Assembly (NCBI GenBank): GCA_051414845.1
Contig: CP183313.1
Span: 1,054,001-1,118,000 of the forward strand
DNA: 64,000 nt
Reading direction: 5' to 3'
DNA from: Simonsiella sp051414845
Lineage (GTDB): Bacteria; Pseudomonadota; Gammaproteobacteria; Burkholderiales; Neisseriaceae
The translations under genes and the position numbers were made by a program. Within the stretch, counting starts at the first letter, position 1; the number at the start of each line of letters is the position of its first letter. The notes below the pieces were generated by a model. That model ran no database searches. It was not told where the DNA came from and was given only the letters and a program-made list of their open reading frames with translations. This document shows positions 41,841 through 50,895 of the stretch, piece after piece.

Positions 41841-42374
41841 TTACTCCTCCCAATCTGCTGTGTCTTCCGTTTCTTGCTCTGCCACATCGCCGCCCATCAC
41901 CATTTTCAACTCCTGATACAAAGCACGGAAATTTTTTGGCGGCTTCTGCAATTCCGCTTCTTTCCGCGCATTGCGAATCAAAGTGCGCAGTGCGCTTGCG
42001 TCAGCGTGTGGAAAATCTGCCATGAATTTAGTTAAGGCTTGATCATTATCCAAAAGTCGAGTGCGTGCTTGTTCTACTCGTTGCAAAAAGGCGTTGTGCG
42101 CTTGGTTATCACCTTTGAGTTTAGCAAGAAATTCACGAATCGGCGCGTCGTCCACATCGCGCATTAAGCGTCCGATGTATTGGCGTTGGCGTTTGACTGC
42201 GCTGTTGGATGTGATTTTTTTATATTCGCGAATGGCTTCGTATAAATCTTCGTTTAAGCCGATTTTTTTCAGCGTTTCCGATGATAAGCACGTTAATTCC
42301 ATGCCCAAATCTTGCAATTCGTCCATTTGTTTTTTCTTTTGGGTTTTGCTTACCCATTCTTCTTGATTGTCCAT
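41841..42374 (-). CDS. darP: ribosome-associated protein DarP (YjgA, DUF615)
   Basis: DarP binds pre-50S ribosomal particles and assists late assembly of the large subunit. The start at 42374 gives MDNQEEWVSKTQKKKQMDEL, the normal family N terminus; the longer frame from 42434 translates a DUS. The 177 residues contain KKIGLNEDLYEAIREYKKI, KRQRQYIGRLMRDVDD, the conserved core, and LRTLIRNARKEAELQKPPKNFRALYQELK. The C-terminal tail is acidic (EQETEDTADWEE). It is divergent from pmbA, as in E. coli. Confident. Confidence 0.95.
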   Translation of the reverse strand: MDNQEEWVSKTQKKKQMDELQDLGMELTCLSSETLKKIGLNEDLYEAIREYKKITSNSAVKRQRQYIGRLMRDVDDAPIREFLAKLKGDNQAHNAFLQRVEQARTRLLDNDQALTKFMADFPHADASALRTLIRNARKEAELQKPPKNFRALYQELKMVMGGDVAEQETEDTADWEE

Positions 42375-42498
42375 TGAAGGCTGCCTGAAAAGTGTAAAGC
42401 GCGCATGATAACAAATTATGCCGTCTTTAAACACTTTAACGCAAAAGCGGTTGGAAAACGGCTACAATGCGCGCTGTTTTTTTATTGAGTCCACTTTT

Positions 42499-43833
42499 AT
42501 GACGCTGTTTCAACATTCCGCGAATGAACTAACCGATTTGGCTGCGCGCGCTTTGCGTGTGGCGCAACAAAAGGGCGCAACGGCTGCCGAAGCCGATGTG
42601 AGCGAATCTATTGGACAAAACGTCCAAGTGCGCTTGCGTGAAGTGGAACAGATTGAACATCAACAAGATAAATCGTTAGACATCACGGTTTATGTGGGCA
42701 ACAGCAAAGGTCGCGCCAGCACCGCGGATTTTTCCGATAAAGCGTTGGCAGCCACGGTTCAGGCAGCCTTGGACATTGCCCGTTATACCGCACAAGACCC
42801 ATGCGCAGGTTTGGCAGATGCGGCATTGATGGCAAAAGATGTGCGCGATTTGGACAAATACCACGAATGGGATTTGGACAGCACGGCAGCGATTGCGTTG
42901 GCGAAACAATGTGAAAACGCGGCATTGGATTACGATGAACGCATTGAAAATTCCGAAGGCGCAAGTGTGCAAACAGGGCATTTTCAATTTGTTTATGGCA
43001 ACACTCATGGCTTTTTGCAACACCAGCGCGGTACGCGCCACAGCATTTCGTGTAGCGTTGTCGCTGCCGATGAACACGGTATGGAACGCGATTATTGGTA
43101 TGACAGTTCTTGCGATGCCAACCAGTTAGAACAGGCAAGCACGATTGGGCAACGTGCCGCACAACGCAGCGTGCGCCGCTTAAACGCTCAAAGTATCTCT
43201 ACAGGCAGTTATTCTATTGTATTTGATAGCACGCTTTCAGGCAGCCTAATTGGGCATTTGGTCGGCGCATTGAGCGGTAGCGCATTGTATCGTCAAAGCA
43301 GCTTTTTATTAGACAGCATTGGACAACGCATTTTGCCCGAGTTTCTTTCTTTGCGCGAAGAACCGCATATTCCGCGCGCGTTTGGCAGCAGTTATTTTGA
43401 TGCGGAAGGTGTGGCAACACAAAGCCGATTTGTGGTAGAAAACGGCATTATTCAAAGCTATTTTCTAGGCAGCTACAGCGCACGAAAATTGGGTATGCAA
43501 ACCACAGGCAACGCAGGCGGTTCGCACAATCTCTATTTAAATCATACGCATAATACGCAAACCGAGTTGCTCAAAGACATGGGCACAGGCTTATTGATTA
43601 CCGAATTGATGGGGCAAGGCGTAAACATGCTTACAGGCGATTATTCACGTGGCGCGGCAGGATTTTGGGTAGAAAATGGCGTGATTGCGCACCCCGTTGC
43701 AGGGATTACCATTGCAGGCAGCCTGAAAGAAATATTGCCTAATATTCAAGGTGTTGCAAATGATTCACTGGCGCGATCATCTAATAAAATCGGTTCTATT
43801 TGGATTGAAAAGATGACTGTTGCAGGACAATAA
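42499..43833 (+). CDS. pmbA: metalloprotease PmbA/TldE
   Basis: PmbA (TldE) is the partner of TldD in a heterodimeric zinc peptidase that unfolds and cleaves small peptides; in E. coli it matures microcin B17 and degrades the CcdA antitoxin. TldD carries the catalytic site, so PmbA has no HExxxH, as here. The start is set at 42499 (MTLFQHSANELTDLAARAL); the ORF from 42418 only adds promoter sequence. The 444 residues are normal. Conserved parts are TAAEADVSESIGQNVQVRL, IVFDSTLSGSLIGHLVGALSG, a DUS-built GSL in frame, and GTGLLITELMGQGVNMLTGDYSRGAAGFWVENG. No tldD in the window. Confidence 0.95.
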   Translation: MTLFQHSANELTDLAARALRVAQQKGATAAEADVSESIGQNVQVRLREVEQIEHQQDKSLDITVYVGNSKGRASTADFSDKALAATVQAALDIARYTAQDPCAGLADAALMAKDVRDLDKYHEWDLDSTAAIALAKQCENAALDYDERIENSEGASVQTGHFQFVYGNTHGFLQHQRGTRHSISCSVVAADEHGMERDYWYDSSCDANQLEQASTIGQRAAQRSVRRLNAQSISTGSYSIVFDSTLSGSLIGHLVGALSGSALYRQSSFLLDSIGQRILPEFLSLREEPHIPRAFGSSYFDAEGVATQSRFVVENGIIQSYFLGSYSARKLGMQTTGNAGGSHNLYLNHTHNTQTELLKDMGTGLLITELMGQGVNMLTGDYSRGAAGFWVENGVIAHPVAGITIAGSLKEILPNIQGVANDSLARSSNKIGSIWIEKMTVAGQ

Positions 43834-43887
43834 AGTTCTGCGACCATTCAAATTATCACAAACCCATTCAGTTAAGGAACACTCATT

Positions 43888-44238
43888 ATGACCAAAACCA
43901 CTGTTTGTGCTTCACTTTTGTTTTTCAGCCCAACTCTATTAGCATGCACTCAATTACCTGCAGCTACAGCGTTTATTGTGATTAATGATAAAGATGGTGA
44001 CCGTACCCTTAATTTTGATGAGTGGATTACGGCGCATAGCGATGAAAATTTTGAAATTGATTTTTTTCTCAATAATAAAGAAGAATTTGTTTTATTCGAC
44101 CGTAACCTTAATGGCAAAATTGAACCACGCGAAATTGGTTTTGATAAAGTACGTTATCTTCAAAATCCATGCGATAAATACCAAATGCGTGTACGTGCGC
44201 GCATGAATCAAGGACATGCAATGGGATTTATACGCTAA
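43888..44238 (+). CDS. EF-hand-containing lipoprotein
   Basis: A 116-residue protein with a lipoprotein signal (SLLFFSPTLLACTQL; lipobox LLAC, mature Cys at about 20), so it is probably membrane-anchored and outside the cytoplasm. It has two calcium-binding EF-hand loops. The first is NDKDGDRTLNFDEW with D-x-D-x-D and E at position 12. The second, FDRNLNGKIEPREI, has D-x-N-x-N and a final E. The spacing of about 45 residues is larger than in a classic pair. Two C-terminal cysteines are not both present (one, NPCDKY). The gene follows pmbA by 55 bases, after AAGGAACACTC, and is closed by a terminator. Function unknown. Confidence 0.8.
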   Translation: MTKTTVCASLLFFSPTLLACTQLPAATAFIVINDKDGDRTLNFDEWITAHSDENFEIDFFLNNKEEFVLFDRNLNGKIEPREIGFDKVRYLQNPCDKYQMRVRARMNQGHAMGFIR

Positions 44239-44272
44239 ATCTTTTCAGGTAGCCTATTAATTGATTTTTCAG

Positions 44273-44308
44273 CGGAGCATAAGTATTTAACTTGTGCTCC
44301 GTTTTTTT
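44273..44308 (+). terminator. rho-independent terminator of the EF-hand gene
   Basis: CGGAGCATAAG and CTTGTGCTCCG form a stem with one wobble around TATTTAA, followed by TTTTTTT. Between here and dctA is an AT-rich leader with a single DUS near 44474; the dctA promoter must lie there. Confidence 0.88.
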
Positions 44309-44550
44309 CATTTATACCGCTTTATTATCCATAGCTAAACTCTCACTCAACTACATTCAACTACTTTTCTATTCAAATAAAACAATACCTTAAAAAAATC
44401 AGATAATCTTTACAAATATAATATTTGCGTTAAATCAGATTAAGTTATACATTAACGCGTTATCGCAATAGCTTTCAGGCAGCCTGAAAACTTATCTTGA
44501 TAAGCCAACAAAACAAAACTTCGTACAACACAAACCTTATGGAGACCATT

Positions 44551-45879
44551 ATGCTTCCGTTAGACCCAAGCGAATTGAATGAAACAACGCCAATACGTAA
44601 ACAAAAGTTTTATCAAATTTTATATGTACAAGTGATTTTTGCGATTGTTGTGGGTATCTTACTGGGGCATTTTGCACCACACACAGGCGAAGCCATGAAA
44701 CCTTTAGGCGACGCTTTCATTAAATTGGTCAAAATGATTATTGCCCCTGTGATTTTCTTAACGGTAACTACAGGTATCGCTGGCATGACCAATATGAAAG
44801 CAGTTGGTCGCGTAGCGGGTAAAGCTTTTGCTTACTTCTTAACCTTCTCTACTTTAGCATTAATCGTTGGTATGATTGTTGCCAACATTGTGCGTCCTGG
44901 CGCAGGTTTAAATATTGACCCTGCTACATTGCAAGCTGATAAAGTGGCTCAATACGTTGAAAAAGCGCACGACAGTTCTGTAACAGGCTTCTTAATGGAC
45001 ATTATTCCACAAACCGTCGTAAGTCCTTTGGTTAATGGTAATATTTTGCAAGTACTCTTTGTTGCCATTTTATTTGGCATTTCATTAGCAAGTGTGGGTG
45101 ATAAAGCACATCCTATCACTAATTTCTTGCAAGAATTGTCTGCACCTATATTTAAAATGGTGGCAATTTTAATGAAAGCTGCGCCGATTGGCGCTTTTGG
45201 TGCGATGGCATTTACCATCGGTAAATACGGTATTTCATCCATTGGCAACTTGTTAATGCTGGTGGCGACTTTCTATTTAACCTCATTGCTCTTTGTATTA
45301 ATCGTATTGGGTGCTGTGGCGCGTTACAACGGTTTTTCGATTATCAAACTGGTTAAATATATCAAAGACGAATTGTGGCTGGTACTGGGGACTTCCTCTT
45401 CAGAAGCTGCCTTGCCCACTTTAATGCAAAAAATGGAACACGCTGGCTGTGAAAAATCCGTAGTCGGCTTGGTTGTACCAACAGGCTACTCATTTAATTT
45501 GGACGGTACCAATATCTACATGACGATGGCAGCCTTATTTATCGCGCAAGCGGTTGGCATTGAATTGAGCTGGAGTGAACAATTTACATTGTTATTAGTA
45601 GCCATGTTGAGTTCTAAAGGCGCAGCGGGTGTAACAGGCGCTGGTTTCATTACTTTAGCGGCGACATTATCGGTTGTACCAAGCGTACCAGTAGCAGGTA
45701 TGGCGCTGATTTTAGGTATTGACCGTTTCATGTCGGAATGTCGTGCACTAACTAATTTGGTCGGCAATGCATGCGCTACTATCGTCGTGGCACGCTGGGA
45801 AAATGCATTAGATAAAGAACAATTAGACAAAGCACTAAATGGTCAAGCAACTAGCCAAGTTTCCGCAGAAAAACATTAA
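44551..45879 (+). CDS. dctA: C4-dicarboxylate / amino acid:cation symporter DctA
   Basis: An inner-membrane symporter of the DAACS family that imports succinate, fumarate, malate or related dicarboxylates with cations. The start at 44551 follows ATGGAGACCATT; the ORF to 44497 lacks a good site. The 442 residues show eight membrane helices and two re-entrant hairpins. Landmarks are IKLVKMIIAPVIFLTVTTGIAGM, the serine-rich GTSSSEAALPTLMQKME of hairpin 1, and GYSFNLDGTNIYMTMAALFIAQA in helix 7. SSKGAAGVTGAGFITLAATLS is in hairpin 2 and the substrate-side DRFMSECRALTNLVGNACATIVVA in helix 8. The R after NACATIV points to dicarboxylate rather than glutamate, though this is not certain. Confidence 0.93.
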   Translation: MLPLDPSELNETTPIRKQKFYQILYVQVIFAIVVGILLGHFAPHTGEAMKPLGDAFIKLVKMIIAPVIFLTVTTGIAGMTNMKAVGRVAGKAFAYFLTFSTLALIVGMIVANIVRPGAGLNIDPATLQADKVAQYVEKAHDSSVTGFLMDIIPQTVVSPLVNGNILQVLFVAILFGISLASVGDKAHPITNFLQELSAPIFKMVAILMKAAPIGAFGAMAFTIGKYGISSIGNLLMLVATFYLTSLLFVLIVLGAVARYNGFSIIKLVKYIKDELWLVLGTSSSEAALPTLMQKMEHAGCEKSVVGLVVPTGYSFNLDGTNIYMTMAALFIAQAVGIELSWSEQFTLLLVAMLSSKGAAGVTGAGFITLAATLSVVPSVPVAGMALILGIDRFMSECRALTNLVGNACATIVVARWENALDKEQLDKALNGQATSQVSAEKH

Positions 45880-45898
45880 TTTCACTATGCCCCCCCTA

Positions 45899-45927
45899 AG
45901 GCGAGCAATTATGCTCGCCTATTTTTC
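45899..45927 (+). terminator. rho-independent terminator of dctA
   Basis: AGGCGAGCA and TGCTCGCCT form a 9-bp stem around ATTA, followed by ATTTTTC and a DUS. The gap from here to 46174 contains no ORF that looks real. Confidence 0.88.
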
Positions 45928-46174
45928 AGGCAGCCTAAATTTTTAGACATATTGTCCATAAAATGGCTATTATGAAGCTATTTTCTACAAACCTTGAAAA
46001 AATTTGTCCAAAAATAAAAAAATGGTGTAGAATCACAGTGTTTCTTTTATCGCAAACCGCGTTACCCTCGCTGTTTAAACCACAAAATTCAAGTAATCCA
46101 ACCGATAACGACCGTTTTGGGCAGATAAAAAGCATTTCATTCCAAACCTCACATTTTTATTATAAGGAAATACC

Positions 46175-47188
46175 ATGCAAGTTTATTACGATAAAGACGC
46201 TGATTTGTCATTGATTAAAGGTAAAACCGTTGCGATTATTGGCTACGGTTCACAAGGACATGCCCACGCGGCAAACTTGAAAGATTCAGGTGTAAACGTG
46301 GTGATTGGTTTGCGTCAAGGCGCATCTTGGAACAAAGCGGTTGCGGCTGGTTTTGAAACATTGAGCGTTGCCGATGCGACTAAAAAAGCGGACGTGGTAA
46401 TGATTTTATTGCCAGACGAAAATCAACCGATTGTTTACAAAAACGAAATTGCGCCAAACTTGAAAGAAGGAGCAGCGTTGGCATTTGCACACGGATTTAA
46501 CATTCACTACAACCAAATCGTGCCACCAAGCAACGTGGACGTGATTATGGTTGCGCCAAAAGGCCCGGGGCATACTGTTCGCAGCGAATTCTTGAAAGGC
46601 GGTGGCGTGCCATCGTTAATCGCAGTTTACCAAGATTACACAGGCAAAGCAAAAGACATTTCTTTGTCTTACGCGGCAGCAAACGGCGGCACCAAAGGCG
46701 GCGTGATTGAAACCAACTTCCGCGAAGAAACCGAAACCGACTTGTTCGGCGAACAAGCAGTATTGTGCGGCGGCGCGGTTGAATTGGTTAAATGTGGCTT
46801 TGAGACTTTGGTTGAAGCGGGCTACGCACCTGAAATGGCTTACTTTGAATGCTTGCACGAGTTGAAATTGATTGTGGACTTGATGTACGAAGGCGGCATC
46901 GCGAACATGAACTACTCAATCTCTAACAACGCGGAATATGGCGAATACGTTACTGGCCCAGAAGTGATTACACCAGCAACCAAAGAAGCGATGAAAAAAG
47001 CGTTGTACCGCATTCAATCGGGCGAATACGCGAAAATGTTTATCCAAGAAGGCGCGACTAACTACGCGAGCATGACTGCACGTCGTCGTTTGAACGCTGA
47101 CCATCAAATCGAGAAAACAGGCGCACAATTGCGCGGGATGATGCCTTGGATTGCGAAAAACAAATTGGTTGACCAAGACAAAAACTAA
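46175..47188 (+). CDS. ilvC: ketol-acid reductoisomerase (class I)
   Basis: IlvC isomerises and reduces acetolactate or acetohydroxybutyrate with NADPH in isoleucine/valine synthesis. The 337 residues fit class I enzymes. The Rossmann loop is IGYGSQGHAHAANLKDSG at residue ~20, followed by VIGLRQGASW, with the R and S that set NADPH preference. The Mg-binding stretch EVITPATKEAMKKAL and the active-site ALCGGAVELVKCGFETLVEAGYAPEMAYFECLHELKLIVDLMYEGG follow. The start follows AAGGAAATACC. It is the only ilv biosynthetic gene here: ilvBN and ilvD are absent, but ilvA follows on the same strand after a DUS hairpin. Confident. Confidence 0.98.
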   Translation: MQVYYDKDADLSLIKGKTVAIIGYGSQGHAHAANLKDSGVNVVIGLRQGASWNKAVAAGFETLSVADATKKADVVMILLPDENQPIVYKNEIAPNLKEGAALAFAHGFNIHYNQIVPPSNVDVIMVAPKGPGHTVRSEFLKGGGVPSLIAVYQDYTGKAKDISLSYAAANGGTKGGVIETNFREETETDLFGEQAVLCGGAVELVKCGFETLVEAGYAPEMAYFECLHELKLIVDLMYEGGIANMNYSISNNAEYGEYVTGPEVITPATKEAMKKALYRIQSGEYAKMFIQEGATNYASMTARRRLNADHQIEKTGAQLRGMMPWIAKNKLVDQDKN

Positions 47189-47198
47189 TTTTATTCTT

Positions 47199-47241
47199 TC
47201 AGGCAGCCTGAAAAGTTTCTCACTTTTCAGGCTGCCTGAAA
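47199..47241. terminator. DUS inverted pair after ilvC
   Basis: Two full 17-base DUS in opposite orientation, 47199-47215 and 47225-47241, form a long stem 11 bases after the ilvC stop. No strong T-run is seen, so read-through into ilvA is possible. Confidence 0.6.
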
Positions 47242-47302
47242 TTTTAATTGCCCAAGCCTATACTGCTTATTATTCTATCCACTTTTTTTCTAATCCAAAA
47301 TT

Positions 47303-48835
47303 ATGTCTCACAATCCCTACCCCGAATTTCACGATTACTTAACCCGCATTTTGACTTCATCGGTTTACGATGTGGCGATTGAAACGCCATTGGATTTTGC
47401 CTCCAATTTGTCACGCCGTTTGAACAATAAAATTTATTTAAAGCGCGAAGATTTGCAATCCGTGTTTTCCTTCAAAATTCGCGGGGCATACAATAAAATG
47501 GCGAAGCTGCCTGAAAGTGCGTTGCAAAAAGGTGTGATTACCGCCAGCGCAGGCAATCATGCGCAAGGAGTGGCTTTATCTGCACAAAAATTGGGCTGCA
47601 CGGCGACGATTGTGATGCCAGAAACAACACCGAAAATCAAAGTGGACGCGGTTAAAGCGCGCGGTGGCAGTGTAGTTTTGGCGGGCGTTTCGTACAACGA
47701 CGCATACGACCACGCGATGAAACTGGTTGCCGAAAGCGGCTTAACCTATATTCCGCCATTTGACGACCCCGACGTGATTGCAGGGCAAGGCACCATCGGC
47801 ATGGAAATTGTGCGCCAACACGCAAAGCCAATTCACGCGGTGTTTGTGGCGATTGGCGGCGGCGGTTTAGCGGCGGGCATGGCGGCGTTTATCAAGCAAG
47901 TTCGCCCTGAAATTAAAGTCATCGGCGTGCAAACGAATGACAGTTGCGCAATGAAAGTGTCTATTGCCGCTGGACAACGCGTGGAATTGAAAGATGTCGG
48001 CTTATTCGCGGATGGCACGGCGGTGAAATTGGTGGGCGAAGAGACGTTTAGATTGTGCCGCAGCTTGTTGGACGGGATTATTACGGTGGACACGGATGCG
48101 GTGTGTGGCGCATTGAAAGATGTGTTTGACGACACTCGCAGCATTTGCGAACCGTCAGGTGCGTTGGCATTGGCTGGCTTGAAAGCCTATGTTGCGCACA
48201 ATAATCTTGCTGATGAAACGCTGATTGCGGTCACTTCTGGCGCAAATATGAATTTCCACCGCTTGCGCCACGTTTCCGAGCGCAGCGAATTGGGCGAAGG
48301 CAACGAAGCGATTTTTGCCGTATCCATTCCCGAACGCGCAGGCAGCTTCCGTGCTTTTATTGATGTGCTCAAATCGCGCAATATTACCGAGTTCAACTAC
48401 CGCTATGGTGATGACGATGTGGCGCATATTTTTTTGGGCATTCAAACAGTTAGTTCTACCGACCGCGACAAAATCCGCGCTGATTTTCAAGCAGCCGATT
48501 TGCCGCACATTGATTTGAGCAACGACGAAATGGCGAAAGTGCATTTGCGCTACATGGTTGGCGGGCGCACGCATAAAGTGCAAAACGAACGATTGATTAG
48601 TTTTGAGTTCCCCGAGCGTCCGCAAGCACTCGCCAAGTTCTTGAATAATATGCAAAGTGATTGGAATATCACGTTGTTTCATTATCGCAACCACGGCGCA
48701 GATTATGGGCGCGTGTTGGTCGGCATTGATGTGCCTAAAGCGGATTATGCAGCATTTGACGAATTTTTAGATAATTTGGGTTATGCGTATGACGAGCAAA
48801 CAGATAACGCGGCTTATCAGTTATTCTTGGTTTGA
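47303..48835 (+). CDS. ilvA: threonine ammonia-lyase (threonine deaminase), biosynthetic
   Basis: IlvA deaminates threonine to 2-oxobutyrate with PLP, the first step of isoleucine synthesis, and is inhibited by isoleucine. The 510 residues match the long biosynthetic type. The PLP lysine is in VFSFKIRGAYNKM; TASAGNHAQGVALSA and the glycine-rich loop VAIGGGGLAAGMAAF bind the cofactor. From about residue 330 two ACT-like regulatory domains follow (ERAGSFRAFIDVLKSRNITEFNYRYGDDDVAHIFLG and ERPQALAKFLNNMQSDWNITLFHYRNHG). A DUS-like LPES and QAADLP occur in frame. Start by ATG 47303 (MSHNPYPEFHDY). Confident. Confidence 0.97.
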   Translation: MSHNPYPEFHDYLTRILTSSVYDVAIETPLDFASNLSRRLNNKIYLKREDLQSVFSFKIRGAYNKMAKLPESALQKGVITASAGNHAQGVALSAQKLGCTATIVMPETTPKIKVDAVKARGGSVVLAGVSYNDAYDHAMKLVAESGLTYIPPFDDPDVIAGQGTIGMEIVRQHAKPIHAVFVAIGGGGLAAGMAAFIKQVRPEIKVIGVQTNDSCAMKVSIAAGQRVELKDVGLFADGTAVKLVGEETFRLCRSLLDGIITVDTDAVCGALKDVFDDTRSICEPSGALALAGLKAYVAHNNLADETLIAVTSGANMNFHRLRHVSERSELGEGNEAIFAVSIPERAGSFRAFIDVLKSRNITEFNYRYGDDDVAHIFLGIQTVSSTDRDKIRADFQAADLPHIDLSNDEMAKVHLRYMVGGRTHKVQNERLISFEFPERPQALAKFLNNMQSDWNITLFHYRNHGADYGRVLVGIDVPKADYAAFDEFLDNLGYAYDEQTDNAAYQLFLV

Positions 48836-48919
48836 TTGACGTTGTTGCAAACGCAGAAACCACTATGGCTCGTCTTCAGGCAGCCTGGAAACCATTTCAC
48901 ACACCACAAGGAAAACATC

Positions 48920-49357
48920 ATGAAAAAAATCATCGCATTAGCCCTCGCCAGCACCTCCCTATTAAGCGCGTGCAGCAGCATGGCAACACAAGCCAAGGAG
49001 CAAAAAATAGTACCAACCAGCGCACTAGAAATCCGCGCCTTATGGCAACTCAAATCCGCCCCCAAATCTTTCAGGCTGCCTGAAAAAACCGAATTAGACT
49101 TACGCGAGCCGAAAAAGGCAAGCGCATATATGGGTTGCAACGGAATGCGTTTTGCCGCCCAAATCGCGCTTGATTTAGGAAGCCTGAAAGCCGATACGAT
49201 TACATCCACACTCATGTACTGCCCCGAATATTCCCAATTAGAAAGCAGTTTCGCCCAATTATTGCGCGAGGGCGCGCAAGTTGTGTGGCAAGAAGAACAA
49301 CTGGTTCTGGTGGACAAAGCTGGTGCAACTTGGATATTCAAACAAGCCAGCAACTAA
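48920..49357 (+). CDS. META-domain lipoprotein (HslJ-like)
   Basis: A 145-residue lipoprotein: signal MKKIIALALASTSLLSAC with a lipobox LSAC, acylated Cys at 18. The mature part is a META/HslJ-type domain, recognised by IRALWQLKSA at the start, AYMGCNGMRFAAQI (the GCN hallmark), TITSTLMYCPEYSQLESSFAQLL and LVLVDKAGATWIFKQ. HslJ is linked to heat shock and novobiocin resistance in E. coli; the biochemical role is unknown. The start at 48920 follows CAAGGAAAACATC; the frame from 48836 adds a translated DUS (FRQPGN). One DUS is in frame (SFRLPEKTE). It probably acts at the outer membrane. Confidence 0.87.
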   Translation: MKKIIALALASTSLLSACSSMATQAKEQKIVPTSALEIRALWQLKSAPKSFRLPEKTELDLREPKKASAYMGCNGMRFAAQIALDLGSLKADTITSTLMYCPEYSQLESSFAQLLREGAQVVWQEEQLVLVDKAGATWIFKQASN

Positions 49358-49483
49358 ACAAATCAAGCGCATCCTGATTTTGTGTTTTTCTAAAGCTTAA
49401 ACCTAGTAATCAAGGCTTTCAGGCTGCCTGAAAAAGGCGTAAAATTTATACGTTTTTAATATTCAAAAATGAAAGAACACATC

Positions 49484-50575
49484 ATGCAAGTTTCCCCCAT
49501 TTCAGAAATTTTAGCCGACATCAAAGCAGGTAAAATGGTGATCATCACCGATGCCGAAGACCGCGAAAACGAAGGCGATATTGTCATGGCGGCGCAATTT
49601 GTAACTCCTGAAGCCATCAACTTTATGATTAAACACGCGCGTGGTTTGGTGTGTTTGCCCATGGAAAACAAGCTGATTGACAAACTCGGCTTGCCCATGA
49701 TGACGCAAAAAAATGGCGCGCAATACGGCACGAATTTCACCGTTTCCATTGAAGCGACGCACGGCATTTCGACGGGTATTTCCGCCGCCGACCGCGCCCA
49801 CACGATTCAAACCGCTGTGTCGCAAAACGTGCAGCCTGAAGACATTGTCCAACCCGGACACATCTTCCCACTTCGCGCCCAACAAGGCGGCGTACTCGTT
49901 CGTGCTGGACACACGGAAGCGGCGGTGGATTTGGCGCAAATGGCTGGCTTGTCGGGCGCGGGCGTGATTTGCGAAATTTTGAATGACGACGGCACGATGG
50001 CGCGTATGCCCGAATTGATGAAATTTGCCGAACAGCACGGCTTGAAAATTGGCACGATTGCCGATTTGATTGAATACCGCAGCCGCAACGAAAGCTTGTT
50101 GGAAGAAATGGGCGATACCACCGTACAAACGCCATGGGGCGAATTCCAACAACATGTTTATGTAGATAAATTAGCAGGCGACACGCATTTGGCTTTGGTC
50201 AAAGGGCAGCCTGAAACCGCTTCTGAGACACTGGTGCGCGTACACGAGCCGTTTAGCGCGATGGATTTTATTCAATTTGACCCGAACCATTCGTGGAATT
50301 TGCCCGCCGCACTCACGCGCATTCAGGCAGCCGAAGCGGGCGTGATTATCCTGCTGCACCGCACCGAAGACGGCAGCGCGTTGCTGGAACGCACCATGCC
50401 GAAAAACAGTTTCCAAGTGAAAAAATGGGACAGAAAAACCTACGGCATTGGCGCACAAATTTTGGCTGGGCTGAAAGTGAGCAAAATGCGCGTGTTGGGC
50501 AAACCGTCTAATATGAATGGTTTGACGGGTTTTGGGCTGGAAATTGTGGGATTTGAGGAAGAAAAATCTAATTAA
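49484..50575 (+). CDS. ribB: 3,4-dihydroxy-2-butanone 4-phosphate synthase with degenerate GTP cyclohydrolase II domain
   Basis: RibB makes the four-carbon riboflavin precursor from ribulose 5-phosphate. Residues 1-200 are the complete synthase: DAEDRENEGDIVMAAQFV (catalytic acidic residues), ARGLVCLPM, THGISTGISAADRAHTI and RAGHTEAAVDLAQMAGL. The second half (VQTPWGEFQQHVYVD to the end) is shaped like GTP cyclohydrolase II. However, the usual zinc-binding cysteine cluster after VRVH is missing (here VRVHEPFSAMDFIQFDPNHS), so it should not make the pyrimidine. Such split ribBA fusions are common in proteobacteria. The start is 49484, after AAAGAACACATC. The 363 residues are normal for the fusion. 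A terminator follows. Confidence 0.92.
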   Translation: MQVSPISEILADIKAGKMVIITDAEDRENEGDIVMAAQFVTPEAINFMIKHARGLVCLPMENKLIDKLGLPMMTQKNGAQYGTNFTVSIEATHGISTGISAADRAHTIQTAVSQNVQPEDIVQPGHIFPLRAQQGGVLVRAGHTEAAVDLAQMAGLSGAGVICEILNDDGTMARMPELMKFAEQHGLKIGTIADLIEYRSRNESLLEEMGDTTVQTPWGEFQQHVYVDKLAGDTHLALVKGQPETASETLVRVHEPFSAMDFIQFDPNHSWNLPAALTRIQAAEAGVIILLHRTEDGSALLERTMPKNSFQVKKWDRKTYGIGAQILAGLKVSKMRVLGKPSNMNGLTGFGLEIVGFEEEKSN

Positions 50576-50582
50576 TATAGAT

Positions 50583-50612
50583 AAAGGACAGAATATTTTT
50601 CTGTCCTTTTTT
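50583..50612 (+). terminator. rho-independent terminator of ribB
   Basis: AAAGGACAGAA and TTCTGTCCTTT pair around a short AT loop, followed by TTTTCAT. It lies 8 bases after the stop codon. Confidence 0.9.
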
Positions 50613-50687
50613 CATATTTTTCAGGCAGCCTGAAAAATATGAAACTTATGCAAAACCTATTCAATTAGTCTGAAACATAGAATTGGA

Positions 50688-50832
50688 GCTCTGACGGTTA
50701 ATTGGTACGCCATAGCAGTTTATTGTCAAATCAAAGATTTGGGCAAACTATCCAGCCCGCATATTTGAATTCATGGAATATTTTATTTTTTAGATAGAAA
50801 TATTTGGGAGCGAGCCGCTCCCGCTCCCAATA
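50688..50832. repeat. GGGAGCGAGCC-ended repeat, copy 2
   Basis: The element repeats the plan of 16424-16556: an AGTTTAT...CAAATC...GATTTGGGCAAACT hairpin, then TTGGGAGCGAGCCGCTCCCG at the end, which is identical at its core. It fills the gap between ribB and the convergent sdaA, together with DUS copies at about 50617, 50838 and 50866. No gene is seen here. Confidence 0.6.
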
Positions 50833-50895
50833 AGTGTTTCAGGCTGCCTGAAAATTCTGAAAACCTTTCAGGCTGCCTGAAACAAATGCCCTAGC

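Noticed and set aside
45963..46214. 83-codon ORF upstream of ilvC, possible leader peptide
   Set aside because: No run of Ile/Val/Leu codons, no attenuator hairpin, and it overlaps the ilvC start in another frame.
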